Source: Tubiluchus corallicola (lineage: Eukaryota; Priapulida; Priapulimorpha; Priapulimorphida; Tubiluchidae). From it: a stretch of DNA of 64,000 nt. Below the pieces are notes generated by a model, which was not told where the DNA came from, searched no databases, and saw only the letters and a program-made list of their open reading frames with translations. Shown one piece after another: positions 10,650 through 24,400 of the stretch (its first letter is position 1; every line of letters begins with the position of its first letter). The stretch is taken from assembly GCA_030141605.1 (NCBI GenBank), contig JAQGDQ010000004.1:1647001-1711000 (forward strand), read 5' to 3'. Position numbers and translations under genes: made by a program.

Positions 10650-10800
10650 ATTTTTTTAAACTAAACCTGATCATCAGTGACTGAACGGAAAAACATGTAG
10701 AATGAGAGTGACTGAGCCTGCATTTGAACTAGGAACCTTTGGATTACAAGTCAAACACAATGACTACTAGCGCACTAGCCTCTCCAACAAATACCAACAT
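10650..10800 (-). mobile_element. tRNA-derived SINE fragment (tRNA-Thr-like head)
   Basis: Read on the minus strand, 10780-10717 gives GGCTAGTGCGCTAGTAG, a short insertion, an anticodon-arm-like ACTTGTAATCCAAAGGT (TGT in the loop) and a B-box-like GGTTCCTAGTTCAAATGC. This order matches a tRNA-Thr body with an insertion between the D-arm and the anticodon. A non-tRNA tail (CAGTCACTCTCATTCTACAT) follows. Loss of the acceptor stem argues against a working tRNA. Confidence 0.5.
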
Positions 10801-13496
10801 TTCCAAATGTTAACTTTTTCAAGCTAGAGTAATCGCCACAAAGTTTGCTTTCGAACTTGTGGGTTTATATCATAATTAATCAGTAATTCTTAAAATAAAG
10901 ACTACAAAAAATTAAGTCAAGTCAAAATTTTTCGAGGAAAAGACAAAACTTATAGTTATTCTGCTCCGCAGAGTTCCCTCAGACGCCAAAGATTTTCTGA
11001 CTGTTGAAATGCATAACTGATAAAACTAAACTATTTTCAGGTATACACGCAATCTGTGATAGAAAGTCAAACTTCACCATCGTGTATTGTACATCAAGAA
11101 TCTACTGAGCCATTGGCGATTACTCCCATTACATTAAATACTCGTCTGTCACCCCACCTCCAGCATCTATCTTGCTACGATTTCTTAACTGCTAAATCAC
11201 AAAAGCTCTTAATTTCTTCTAATGGACCAAGTTCACTTGGACAATGGACAATAATGATATATCCGCATCAGTTCTAATGCATGCATAAGTGATGTCCAGT
11301 AGCTATCCAATAGTCACGTGCACTAAAAGCCATTTGAACGTTTACATTATGCATAGTGGCACGCTTCGGTATTTGTTATTAATGATCAGCTATTAGCAGC
11401 TTGTCTGAGTTCAAGGAAAACTTTTGCACTCCTTGCAATGTGTCACTGCGTAATGATAACGGCAGGTACGTACCGGTGATCAAGATGTGGGAATGGAGGT
11501 GGCATTGGTAGTTGCAGTGATGATGATGAGGACGGTGCAGGGATGAAGATGAGGACACTCAAGACACTGATAGGGATTGACAATTATAAAGAATCATTCG
11601 TGATGATCATGATAATGATGATAATGGTGATGATGATAGTGTTGTATATTTTGATTCGTAAAGAAAGCTGCAGACGTATCAGCTAATTTACTAAACTGGC
11701 TCCTTACTGCGTGAAAAACTATCATTTATCGTGATACTTACTCGATAGGTCTAAACTTGAACTGTATTAAAACAGCACATAAAACAGGGATTTTAGTTTC
11801 TCGACAAATAGTTTCTCGATCAAAATATAACACACGTTTTTGTATTTTTAATGGCTTTTCATATTTTTATTTTTTACTGTTGTACATAATGTATGCATGC
11901 ATTTATTTTAAAGCAAAACACTTACAAAACTTACAATAGTATTTTTAATATTACTACTTGAATCAGAGTTTGAATTCTTGGTAACATTCCTTAGATTCCT
12001 AAAGTCTCCATCCAAATTGGTGCATCTACAAGTTATACAGTAACTACAATAAAAGTAAAAATAACAAAAAAGAAATAACATTGTGATTTCTAGTACTCGA
12101 GTGGAAACTACTTCTTGCTCCGAGGAAGTAATTGGGCTAATTGGTTTACTCGGTGCATAATGTTTTACGTAGAATACATTTAACTAAATATATTAAAGTT
12201 GCTAAGTCCTATTTTAACTTATTGCTTGTGTTACTTTGAGCGCCATTTATCAAGCCTAAGTGTGCTTGCGCCTGCTGCCTTCTTTTATAGTGATTTTATT
12301 CATGTATAAATGTCGACAAATAAAAATAAGTTAAAGTAAATAAAAAATTACTGTGCAAAACAAAGATAACGCTTGCAATAACGTTTTAAGCATTTGTCTC
12401 GTTATACACTTTGTTACTTTAGTACAAAATTGTTAATTTGTCATAAAATGTAAATCGGGATATTCCATTCTTTTCTCGGAATAAATACAACGCATTCATG
12501 TTATATAAGCAAGTAGCTGAAAGTTAAATTATTATATTTTTTATTTGTTAATGGCCTTTAAATGTCAGTTTATTCGGCAAACTGATTGCCGGTGAACAAT
12601 GTCAAGTGCGGCTTTCTTCAAGCAATATAAAAGTGCATGATAACATCTCTTCATACAGCAATACAATTACCCACAGCCAGACTTATCTCAGCCAAAATCT
12701 AATTTATAAAACGGTTTTTAATCAGTGGCAATTTGAGTCTGGTTATGACAAGTTGCAGTTTGCTCGATATTGCATAGATCGTCTAGCTTATATAAACAGC
12801 AGATAATTGAATTCAAGCAATGTAATTAGTTTCGCGTTGGCTGGTTCTACTTCGAAAAGGGGTGAGAGGTTCAGATTCAAAGGGCAAAAAGTTTCAGTAT
12901 GCATGCAATAAACAAGAAAACAATGAACTTGAAAGCCTATTTTAATGTATAAATAAAGCCATAAGAAAGTGTTTTGCTATGACACACCGACTGAATTGCA
13001 AAACAAGCACACACATTCAAAGAAAGCAAAATTGGCTTCATCAGCATTAACAAACTTGCACAAATGGCTTCGTCAAAAGTGTTAACAAAAGAAAGTTCGC
13101 AAACAGTTGCGTCTGATTATCAGGATTATATATAAATTGATGGAAAATTTGCTCAATCAAAATTCAATTACCGTCTGTGCTACAATTCTAGTAGGCCTGT
13201 GTAATTATTTTTAATCTTTAGCTTTTTTGACGTCATTAAATTGCAAAAAATATCAAAAGTATGAATGCGCTGGCGATGTAATTATGTGAATGTTGCATAT
13301 CATTGCATAAAGTGAGATAGAATTACAAAAATTCCACCACATTCACCTAAAGCACTTATTGACTTCTACATTGAACAATGTACTTCAGATGACATTGAAT
13401 TCTTCTTTAAATGCATGTGGTTCCCGCACAAATGTGCATGAATTTTTGCACTCAAATTACTTTTCTATGTATATATATATATATATACAATATAAA
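10801..13496. other. Intergenic DNA with GAT-rich tract
   Basis: Mostly featureless AT-rich DNA. Positions 11515-11640 are a degenerate GAT/GATGAT repeat. A short AT microsatellite lies at 13467-13488, just before the transposon. No gene recognised. Confidence 0.6.
11515..11640. repeat. Degenerate (GAT)n tract
   Basis: Repeated TGATGATGA units interspersed with GGATGAAGATGAGGAC-type variants. A decayed trinucleotide repeat. Confidence 0.7.
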
Positions 13497-14214
13497 TCAG
13501 GTGGCGCGAAAAATGTGGTAAAGTCTAAATAGCACTAGAAGCAGGTGCTCTGTAAAGTTGAAATGCCACAATATGATACTAAAATTCATTAGCGTTTGGT
13601 TGTGAAAGTTACGACTTTATACTTTTAGCAGTAATGTCAGCTAATTTTCAATTGTAAATAGCCATGTCGGCGTATTCAAAGCACTCGATACGCGCAGCAA
13701 AACAATAAAAAATCAGCTTTTTTAAGTCATTGTCTTCACCGCAAATCTGATAATGGTTTGTTGTCAAGAAAAAAATGGAGCTTAATTCTATGAGCTAGGA
13801 TATCTGGAATTCCCCTAAAGAGAAAGTGTTGGACGGTCGCACAGAGCAGTTTAATTTAGAGGAATTAAAGGCAAAAATTGTTAAGCACTGAGACCAAATA
13901 AAAACGGTATCTGTTGAAAGAAACGCCTTCGTCTAATTTGCAGTAAGAGTGGTAGACACATCGACGACTTGCCGTAAATTTTAGCAATAGTGAGCCAGTG
14001 GTACACACAATTTTTTCTGGCATTTATGTATTTTATTATTTTTCTCTTTATTGGTTTAAAACTTCGGTATCTTTTGCAACATCTAAAGGAATGACATAAG
14101 AATTTTGGTATTTACTCATAGGCGTTTTTAACATCAGTGTGGCAATTTTTGAATAATTCCATTGTTTTCTTATAATATCGTGATCAAAACTTCCGCACAT
14201 TTTGCAACACCTGA
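13497..14214. mobile_element. Decayed Tc1/mariner-type element with TIRs
   Basis: The left end is TCAGGTGGCGCGAAAAATGT. The right end, reverse-complemented, is TCAGGTGTTGCAAAATGTGC. TA follows the right end (14215-14216); the left flank is AA, so one side has mutated. The 90 bp inside the right end match the left half of the element at 4840-5092. The interior holds a transposase-like scrap at 13799-13888 (see that entry). At 718 bp it is shorter than an autonomous element and is dead. Confidence 0.7.
13799..13960 (+). pseudogene. Transposase C-terminal remnant (Tc1/mariner-like)
   Basis: The frame from 13799 reads DIWNSPKEKVLDGRTEQFN and then LEELKAKIVKH before a stop at 13889. Similar codons continue in frame (DQIKTVSVERNAF). 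This resembles the transposase segment after the third catalytic acid (the ...LKEKVY...TLEELK..I...W..I pattern of mariner-like elements). The stop, further frame breaks and the lack of the DDE core show it is non-functional. Homology is inferred from a short match. Confidence 0.45.
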
Positions 14215-14216
14215 TA

Positions 14217-15846
<1,630 letters not shown>

Positions 15847-17430
15847 GATTTCTACACAGCACATGCCAAGCTGCCACATTACCATCGTGTCAAACCCCCA
15901 AGCTGCCAAACTGCCCTTTACAAACTAACGAACTTTATAACAAGCTGGCCCTGCCAAAAGTGCCAAGCTGCGACCATGCTGTTGGAATCAAAAGTGCCAA
16001 AGTGCCACACTCACTCAGGGATTTTACAAAAATGTTTCTTAGTAAAACATCATTATTAACTTAATTTAAGTTTAAGATGCATGGCACTAGCTATTAGTGG
16101 CAGGTTTGTTCTTAACTCCATAAGCATTTTTCGTTTCCCCGGAGCACGTTAAAATTGAAGGACAGGCAGCAATGCAAATGCTGTTAAGTATGGGGCATAG
16201 CTCATAAAAGTATAGTTCAAACTGTCAATTTATCAGTGAGAAGCTCGGTGTGCCAGTGGGAGGACAGATACTATTCGTTCATTCATTCATTCGTTTGTTC
16301 GTTCATTCGTTTAAAGTTTTCGTTCGTTTGTTCGTTTAGTTATAATTGTACGTTGAATGCACCCTAAGAAAATTACCGATCTACCAATGCATGCACAGAA
16401 AGCTCAAATAAATCAGCATATTATAAATCAACGGAAGTTAAGGCACTTAAGAAAACCCAGCCGGAAGTAAAGGGACAATTTATGAATTATGATTTTAGCT
16501 GTGTGTTTTTCTCTCAGAGCATCATCAGTCGATGAAGAGTGCGCAGCTTCCGACCATTATGCAAATTGGACGCAAATGGAATTTCCTCCGCACAATAATT
16601 ACGATAGTCAAAGAAACTTTTAACTTAGCATAAAGTTAAATTAGGCATCCCATGTGATTAATGCAGCACGAAATTTTACCATAAGATATAATTTATGCGC
16701 AATGTAGACCTACAGCTGACATGTCGAGAAGTTGACCCATCTTTTTTGGTTCTATTAGTTCACTAACCATCTTTGCAGTGGCGACACTAGTACTGTGAGC
16801 AGTGTTCAGTGGCGTACTATATACAACAAGAATTATTGTATTATTCAGTGCAAAAGTGTGTAAGACAGCAAGTGCTGAGTGTGTTAATGAATGAGTAAAT
16901 AAGCAGTTAGGTAAGTTAAGAAAAATCTACACCAGGAGGCTGGTAGATAAGCAGCTACATAAGTAGTGGGTAGATGGGTAAGGTAGCGAGGTAAGTAGGC
17001 AGATATACTGATAGACCTGCCCGTAGCTATATACCTGCTTGTCTATCTACCTAAATTATCGACGTAATACAAAATAGAAATCTACGCTTTTATTTGCAAA
17101 TTAGAAAGCGTGATTATCTCAATATTTTTATTTTCAAGTCGTTTGTGTTAACTTTGTACTTATAGCAAATATATAGTATTTTTCCGAAAATCAAAGTAAA
17201 TTTCTTCAACCCCCGCACGATACCAGAAATTGCATGAAATTTTTTTGTTGTTAAGGTTACATAAAACTGCTTTTCATAGTATAGCTGTTCACGGTTCTGT
17301 AGTATACCTAGTTATGTTTCATGCAAAACACTTTAGAGTTTAACATAATAGTTAGGTTTACATTTTCCAAATGTTCCAAGCCTTAATTGCCGGTGAAAAT
17401 AACTCATACACCCCTAAATAAGAATGGTAC
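15847..17430. other. Intergenic DNA upstream of LMO4
   Basis: It contains a degenerate tetranucleotide (TTCG/ATTC) tract at 16272-16340, an ETS-type CCGGAAGT near 16461, and a GGTAGATA-type imperfect inverted repeat at about 16941-17052 (GGTAGATAAGCAG versus CTGCTTGTCTATCTACC). No gene recognised. Confidence 0.55.
16272..16340. repeat. Degenerate (TTCG/TTCA)n tract
   Basis: Alternating ATTC, GTTC and GTTTGTTC units, a decayed tetranucleotide repeat. Confidence 0.75.
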
Positions 17431-17600
17431 GTTCCAACCAATGATGGCGCAGCGCGAAGTGACATCACTGCTCATTCATTGCTACGCGTCGGATTGGTTA
17501 CATTCTACAAACCAGCTAGCAGCAGCAGCAAAGTTACCAGCAATAGAACAGATGCGTACTCTATAAAGGGAATCACGTGTGATTGTACAGAAGGTAAAGT
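17431..17600 (+). promoter_or_regulatory. LMO4: Likely LMO4 core promoter (CCAAT, CRE-like, TATA)
   Basis: It contains CCAAT (17438-17442), a CRE-like TGACATCA (17460-17467), an inverted CCAAT (ATTGG, 17493-17497) and TATAAAG (17562-17568), in the usual order and spacing for a TATA promoter. Initiation would fall near 17590, about 310 bases before the LMO4 start codon. No other gene is positioned to use it. The start site is inferred. Confidence 0.55.
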
Positions 17601-17668
17601 GCCTCTCTGAATAGATATATTGATTGATTATATACACCGTATTAATGTAAGTATTATCAACGAGTACA

Positions 17669-17769
17669 ATGACAATGAAACTGAAAGTTACGTTACGTAC
17701 AAAGACTAGCCGAGCACTGTTAACGACTGCAGCTCGATAATGAATACATTTATACATCTCCTGTATTAG
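17669..17769 (+). promoter_or_regulatory. Two overlapping upstream ORFs in LMO4 leader
   Basis: uORF1 (17669-17740) is 23 codons, starts MTMKLKV and ends TAA. uORF2 (17740-17769) is 9 codons (MNTFIHLLY). They overlap by one base (TAATG), the arrangement that permits termination-reinitiation. If the promoter call is right, both are in the 5'UTR and would reduce or gate translation of LMO4. Functional effect is inference. Confidence 0.35.
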
Positions 17770-17898
17770 AGTGTAATTTCATAAACATCCGAATTTGAAG
17801 TGCGCTTGTGACTCATTTTGAGTAAACTCTTGACTTGTAGTAGCGTGGGAAGCAGATTACCATCGAAGTTTGATACTTGGCGAGAGAAATTTTACGAT

Positions 17899-17920
17899 AT
17901 GGACGTTGGACCCGGTGCAG
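17899..17920 (+). CDS. LMO4: LMO4 exon 1 (start)
   Basis: ATG with G at -3 and +4 (strong initiation context), then MDVGPGA and a donor GTAAGC. One base (G) is left, which exon 2 completes as Glu. An in-frame stop lies upstream at 17809-17811 with no other in-frame ATG between. The exon is tiny and not conserved in sequence, so it rests on phase, context and the promoter upstream. Confidence 0.75.
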
Positions 17921-18395
17921 GTAAGCCTAGCTATTCAAATTGCATTACTTACACTTAATTGTAGCAGTTATTCATACCTATAAAAGACACCGACAATTAA
18001 ATGACTGTAATACATTTTTGGCAACGTCATAACAATATGCTTAACTTCGTAGTTGACTGTGCTTACATTTCCATTGTGTAAGTTTAGTCTTACATCACAT
18101 AAAAAAGTAGATTATATATTGTAACAAACACAGCAGTCATTAAATTTTGTTTCAGTTTTGATTTTCCCACTTCCCACAACTTGGCCTTTTCACGTTTATG
18201 ATAATATTTTATATGAAATTGTGATTTTTAGCTCGTGCTCAACGTTTAGTATGTATGTATGCGCAAATCTGTTCCGTGCAAATGTTTTAATGTGCCCTTT
18301 TATTCTTGAGCTTTATGTATATATGGTGCATAATGTACTGGTGCTTACCTAGTTATTTTAGCAACGCATCTTCCCCTGCAAGTAGAGGGGTCTTT

Positions 18396-18429
<34 letters not shown>

Positions 18430-21400
18430 TATATAATTAATATTTTATTTTATAAATAAGAGAACTATAACGAATCTTTCTGTCTGTCTGTCTCTCTCTC
18501 TCTTCCTCCCTCCAACTTTTCCCCTCTGTCTCAGTAAAAGTACTAGTGCATTAGTGACCGTGAATGACATATGAGCAAATATGTGAATAACTGAATACGA
18601 TGACAAATACCTTGTGAATAAAAGTCACACAGCTGTTATAACTATCTGAATCTGGTTTCGGGAGACTGGTGCTTCTTGGAAGGTTGGTTGCTATTTCAGC
18701 TGCTATGGACGCGTGTGTTTACTGTCATTTTGTCACCGATTATAATTCGGAAGAAAAAATCCGGCCTTATACTTACCGGATGCAGGTGTCTTCTATCTAG
18801 GCTTGCTAACTGTACTGTATGATCAAAGATCAATCAACTTGTTATTAGCAATAGTAACGCCCTGGTGAGAATTTAATACTAGCAGGTGTTTGCCCCATAG
18901 ATAGATATAGTACCACCACGAATCTAATATTATACTGTATCTCTCTCTCTGTGGAGCCTGAACGCCATCTATGTTATTAGCACGATGGTTTGAGCGGCCC
19001 CCAAAGGCAAAACCCAATTACGTTATTGCGAGTTATTAGACTAATGCAGGCTTTATGACTGTTAGCCTAGCAAGCCATCCCGCACCCTTTCCGGACGCGC
19101 AACTGTACAATACGCGCGACTCTTTCATCGGGAGAAAATCTTGAGCAATGCGCTTTTATTGAACTACTAATGCACATTCGAAGTTTGTGTACACAGTGTC
19201 GACTGCTGTCGTGGCGCTCCAGGGCCTTTCTCCATAATGAACCGTGTTGCAGCCACTCTGGGCCGGGGAGAGCCGGGGCTTTGGGCCGGGCAAATACGGT
19301 GCGGCATGCCATGGATTAACATATACCACTTAGAGCGTCATGACTGATCCCATCTTAACTGGTGCGCCATCATGTGATTATGCCTAGGAAAACCTTTGTA
19401 AGAACCCACTACATTTGTGTTTTGTATTAAAAGCTATTTTGCCGATGTCGCTTTCAGGCCCCTTGATGTGGATCCGTTCCATTAGCAACTGAGTTGCAAT
19501 ATTATTCACCTGTAGCACCCGTTTTTTCTAAGTCACTACGCCTGCAGCGCATTCAAAAGATTTAGTTGTTCGTAAATGGGAAATTTTTATTAATGAGATT
19601 GTTGTGCCCCTGCACATGTATATTTGCTCACTAAGCTCAGTTTTTTGAATCCTGTAAAAAGTATATCGGAGCAAAGTGTTATAATGGGTAGGCTGAAATC
19701 AGTTGTCAATGTAGCTAAAAAGCATTTGCTCTCCACTCCGATAGACATGCCTTAGTTTGTATATAAATGTATATATACTTAATTAAACAGGGAGGATACG
19801 TAGTGCGCGGCTAATGAAACACGTAATTATAGAACCACGTGGTATTTGTTCATACTCCGCGTTAAATTAATCGGCTAATTATCTTAATTAAGTCCTGAGG
19901 GAGAGGCCATTATCCCGAGTGCAATGATGTAACTACTTTTATCAAATTGATTAACTAGGAGTTTAACTTTCAACTGAAATTAGTCAGCTGCCTCAGTGCC
20001 AGTTTACTTCAGCATTTATGTACAGAGACGTTTTTAGTGATGCCTGTATTCAGTAACTTCAATACTAATTAAAACTAATGAAATCAACCACTGCTAGTAT
20101 TAATATGATAAAAAATTAATATGTATCGTCATCTTTCTGTTTTACTGATTACCTCCGCAGGCGCCTCCCTCAATGCAAAGTAATTGTTGACTCAGCTCAT
20201 CTGGTTAAATTTTAGAGCTTGTCATTTGATAAGGTATTAAAAAGTAACCTACTGGAGGGAGTTCTGTAAATATCTTTAACTGTTTGCAAACTTGCACAAT
20301 ATTTTGAACTATCACGTCAACAAAATCTCGCATCCGAAGGCGGCAACCATTTGTATACTTGTACAGAATATGTAAATCGCTGGAGTCGCTTGTAAATATT
20401 TTCAAGCTTATACCACTTATAGAATTTCTAAGGGAAACTTAGGTTATATTAATAAATAAAAACTAATAGAATAGTTGTAAATATTTTCAACCCTCTTCCT
20501 GTAATTGAATTTTTGAAGGCAACTGTTTACAAACTTGCACAGTTCACTTGTATCACAGAAAACTTATCTAGATGTTACAGATTTTGTAAACTTCTATAAT
20601 TTTTGAACCCTGAAATAAGAACTTGGTTGATGTGTTAGGTTTTCCCAATTTGTTGTTTTAGGATCGAGACTAAAGTTCTATCTAGCAGTCTTTCTGTACT
20701 TTCCCATATCTTCTTTTTTTCCGTTTGCCTACTTCTTGTCTATCAAATGGGCGTATTCATGTGTTTTAGTCTCTAGTCTAGAATCCAATACCCAGCTGCC
20801 TACGAGTCTCGTTATTGCGTTGACTTGTAGGCATCTGCGTTAACTTGTGGGCATCTTTTGTTTGCATTTATGGTTGTTTCCAGACAATATCGCTAGAAGA
20901 CGAATAATGTACTTTAGAATGATTGATTGTTTCTTATATCCCCTTTACTATTTGTTACGTGCCCACTCCGTATTGTTTTCTTCTTTTTGCATTTTACTGT
21001 TGCCTTATTCTCTTATGTCCTCTTATTCTCCCCAAAACCCTCGTTCTGATCATTTTCCTTTCGCTCTTGCTTCACGCTTGTTTTTCTCGCTTCTCTGCTC
21101 TCCTGTTTATTGTATTTACTTCTTGTTTTAGTTTTTTTTTGTTCCCATTGAATGTCTTTTTGTCATTCTTCTGTCACTCCATTGTTCTTCTCTTTAGTCG
21201 AATCAGCTCTTGAAAATGTAGCTGAACTTGAAAAGCATCGCATTATCCCTGCATACCATCCAATTATTTGCGCCATGTTGACACAGGGAATAAGAGAAAA
21301 ACAAACAGGGTATAATGAGAAGGGTAACAGCAAGGCCTCTTTATCCCACAGCGTGAGAAAACGTGACAAAATATCAACATGATTATTGTCAGCCGAGGAT

Positions 21401-24400
21401 GTATACATTTAGCCAACATCCAGAAACTTCAACTCCCGCAATGGTCATTGTGCTGAAGTGCTGCGAGTGTTATGAATGATGTTTTGGCTATCATAAGGTG
21501 AAAATGAGACAAAAATAAGGAAGCGTTTCGGAAATTACCATGATATGTTATCATGAAATGTATTGCTATTTTGTTTTGGTTATTTATAGTATTAATTTTA
21601 AATCAGACTGAAAACAAAACTTGTTCTAGTACAGTTTAAAAAAATCAAAGAACTGCAAACTAACCTGTGGCATTTGCTGATGTGAATTAATGTTGGATTA
21701 ATCTTTGGATTTTTTGCGCTCTGCATCGAAGATTAGATTGAGACCTACTGCGTCACATTTTGTAACGACTGTTCCTAATTGTAGTACATGCCAGTAGGAC
21801 TATGACAAAGTTTTCTGAGGAAGCTCTGACTTCGAGCAAAAGTTTGTCAGCAAGTTGTCAGCGCCAACTGTACTCTGTGACTCACCTTCCCATTTCTGCA
21901 CAAAGAAAACCATATTTATTGCCGGTACGACTTACTGGTAGTACTCATTAAAAATACATGTATATTGAAGCTAAATTGCTTGCACGCTAATCCTATACCT
22001 AGGTTGCCGACAACGCTCAGTGCTTCCCCTCCAGTATTTGGAATACAAAGCGATTCCGAGATAAATGACTTTTCACTGCCATTCAATGTATAATTGAGGG
22101 AGTTTCTTCGACGCCTCTGTGCCGCAACTTACAGTTTTGGTGACAAGCAGTGCTCACAATAAAGATGATACATTAATTACTAAATCGTCAGTTTTACTAA
22201 TTAACATTACATTTGGTAATTTAAATTAATGAAACCGCAAAGTTATGTCTTAATGTTTGTCGTTCCCATCTATATTCTTACGATTAATAGTGCTTGGAGC
22301 CGCCAGTCTTAGGCTGTGCACCTGTGTCATTTATCCTCCTCCCCTTCTCCGGAGGCAACAAGCAAACCAGTTTTGAGTTGCTGACACATTTTCTAATTAT
22401 GAAAATGGACGCTGTAATGCACACTCGGCCATCGGCTTGCTTTTTCGGGAGGATTACCACAGAAACGAAAATGATATCGCTGATGCATTCTAATGCCTAC
22501 CCTGCCTTTCAAAATAGGCCCCGTTATGATGCAGATGTTATAGAAAAGTTATGTCCTAATGGGGCTTATTTCGTAAGGCTAGAAATGTTTTACTGCAATT
22601 CTCTACCTGTCTCTGTTCCGCAGTTATAAGACCTTACCTAATTAGCGCAGTTTTATTCACCAAAAAGGTTCTTGCTTCCAACTGTATGGCTGATATTTCT
22701 TATTTTATACGTACTTTTGTTTAAGCGAGGTGACGTAGAATATCTGGCAGGGCATTTTCGTTTATTTAACCGCAAGCCAGTTTACATAAGCTTTCAAGCT
22801 CTGACAAAAAACTCACACCTCTACGGAACCTTCTGGACTTGATGATCCAGACCAATATTTTTTGCGAATAAAGGTAAAGTTAATCATTGGAAGATAGAAA
22901 TGAAGAAGAAAAAACAGAACGCCACGTGACCAAGCAACTGTTTCTGTAATTTTCTTTAGCTCAGTCGTCAAACACTGGTTAATGTACGCGGCAAGCTGAA
23001 ATTACAAAACGAACAGGCAAAATGAATAAGAAGGATATTAAGAATAAAACAGCTTTGCCCTTTTACCTATGCAACAAGTTTCTTATCCAATTTCTGATTA
23101 TCACAAGCCAAGGCATAGCTGATCACTTTATCGCATCGACAAACACCAGATGTATATCTACATCGAAATTTGACTACCACACTCTTCGCCGCAGGTCGTT
23201 CATGATTTGGGCGATATTTCAACCGGCGATGAATTATTAGATTTTGATGACATTTGCCGTCAGCGAGCTTTATCAGTAATTTCCCCGTAGATGTTTAGGT
23301 TGTTGTAGTTTCAATTTGCAAAATTTGGCTTCACTGCGTTCCTTCTAACTTTCTCTTCTTTCCTAAGATGCGCACTCCGGAAACAGAGGATCAGATGACT
23401 AATGTTCAAAATGACGGTTTTCTGGCTTCATTTATAATCATCAGAGCCATAGTTGTCTTTAATATGTCAGCAAGGGTGTCATTAGTGACACCTGTAATGG
23501 CTACTCTAAATCCATGTGGTCATTTCAGTTGTAGAGCACGGTATATTAAACAAATTACCTAAAAGATAAAGCTCTTGATTATTATAAGTCCTTTCACATT
23601 CAAAATAAAACCAGTACATTAGTGAATGTTCTATCAAAAGATGCCACTTGAGTTGTATGTGTAAAAAGACGTGAACACTACCCATCTTGGCTAATTTGTA
23701 AACAAATTTTGTTATTCAAAATACATACAAAATTGATAATTTTTTTTGCCATTTTACAGAAAGCATAGCAGTGTCAAACATACAGCAGAGTACTCAGCAA
23801 CAAAAGCAAAACAGCAACAATAATAATAACAACAGCGTCAAGTCATGTGCGGGCTGTGGTGGCAAAATATGTGACAGGCAAGTATTTTTATTAAACAAGA
23901 ATTATTATTTAATGCTATTTATTTTTGTCAGACTGTTGGACGAGTTGGTACTTTTTATTTTGTACATATTTTAAAATATCGATGATTGCGTTATTCGATC
24001 TGATAATTGATATTATCTGTTATTAAGTTTAGCACTCTAACGGGTAAGAGAAAAAAATTTCAGTGATTAAGTTTTGCATTCTGTTACGAAACGTTTCATC
24101 AGTCGTACCATTTGCAGGTTTCTTCTTCATTCGCTAGACCGATATTGGCACACGGGCTGTCTCAAGTGTTCCTGCTGTCAAGCAAACCTGGCAGACATCG
24201 GACGGTCATGTTTCGCTAAGGCCGGGATGATACTCTGTAAAAATGATTATGTGCGGTGAGTAACTGCATTCACATTAGCAATACTGACAGTGATTTTTAT
24301 ATATTGTATGACGTCGTAATGCTGCTTTCAGATTCACCGTCAAAAATTCTACAATGTATCATTAGCATGCACGAACTCATGAAGTAAACCTTCTGTATTT

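Larger units (their letters stand above)
17921..23759 (+). other. LMO4 intron 1
   Basis: A 5839-bp GT-AG, phase 1 intron. It contains TA and CT microsatellites near 18.4-18.5 kb, a GC-rich block at 19.02-19.33 kb, homeodomain-site-rich DNA at 19.8-19.93 kb, diverged direct repeats at 20.27-20.55 kb, a pyrimidine-rich stretch at 20.69-21.19 kb and a possible cassette exon at 21198. The rest is featureless. Confidence 0.8.

Noticed and set aside
10717-10780. Functional tRNA gene
   Set aside because: No closing acceptor stem and extra bases in the body; better explained as a SINE.
22294-22629. 111-codon plus-strand open frame
   Set aside because: No homology pattern, no splice signals and ordinary composition for random sequence of this GC content.
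23878-23883. Alternative GT donor four bases after the GC donor of LMO4 exon 2
   Set aside because: It would end in phase 0 and break the frame of exon 3 inside LIM1.
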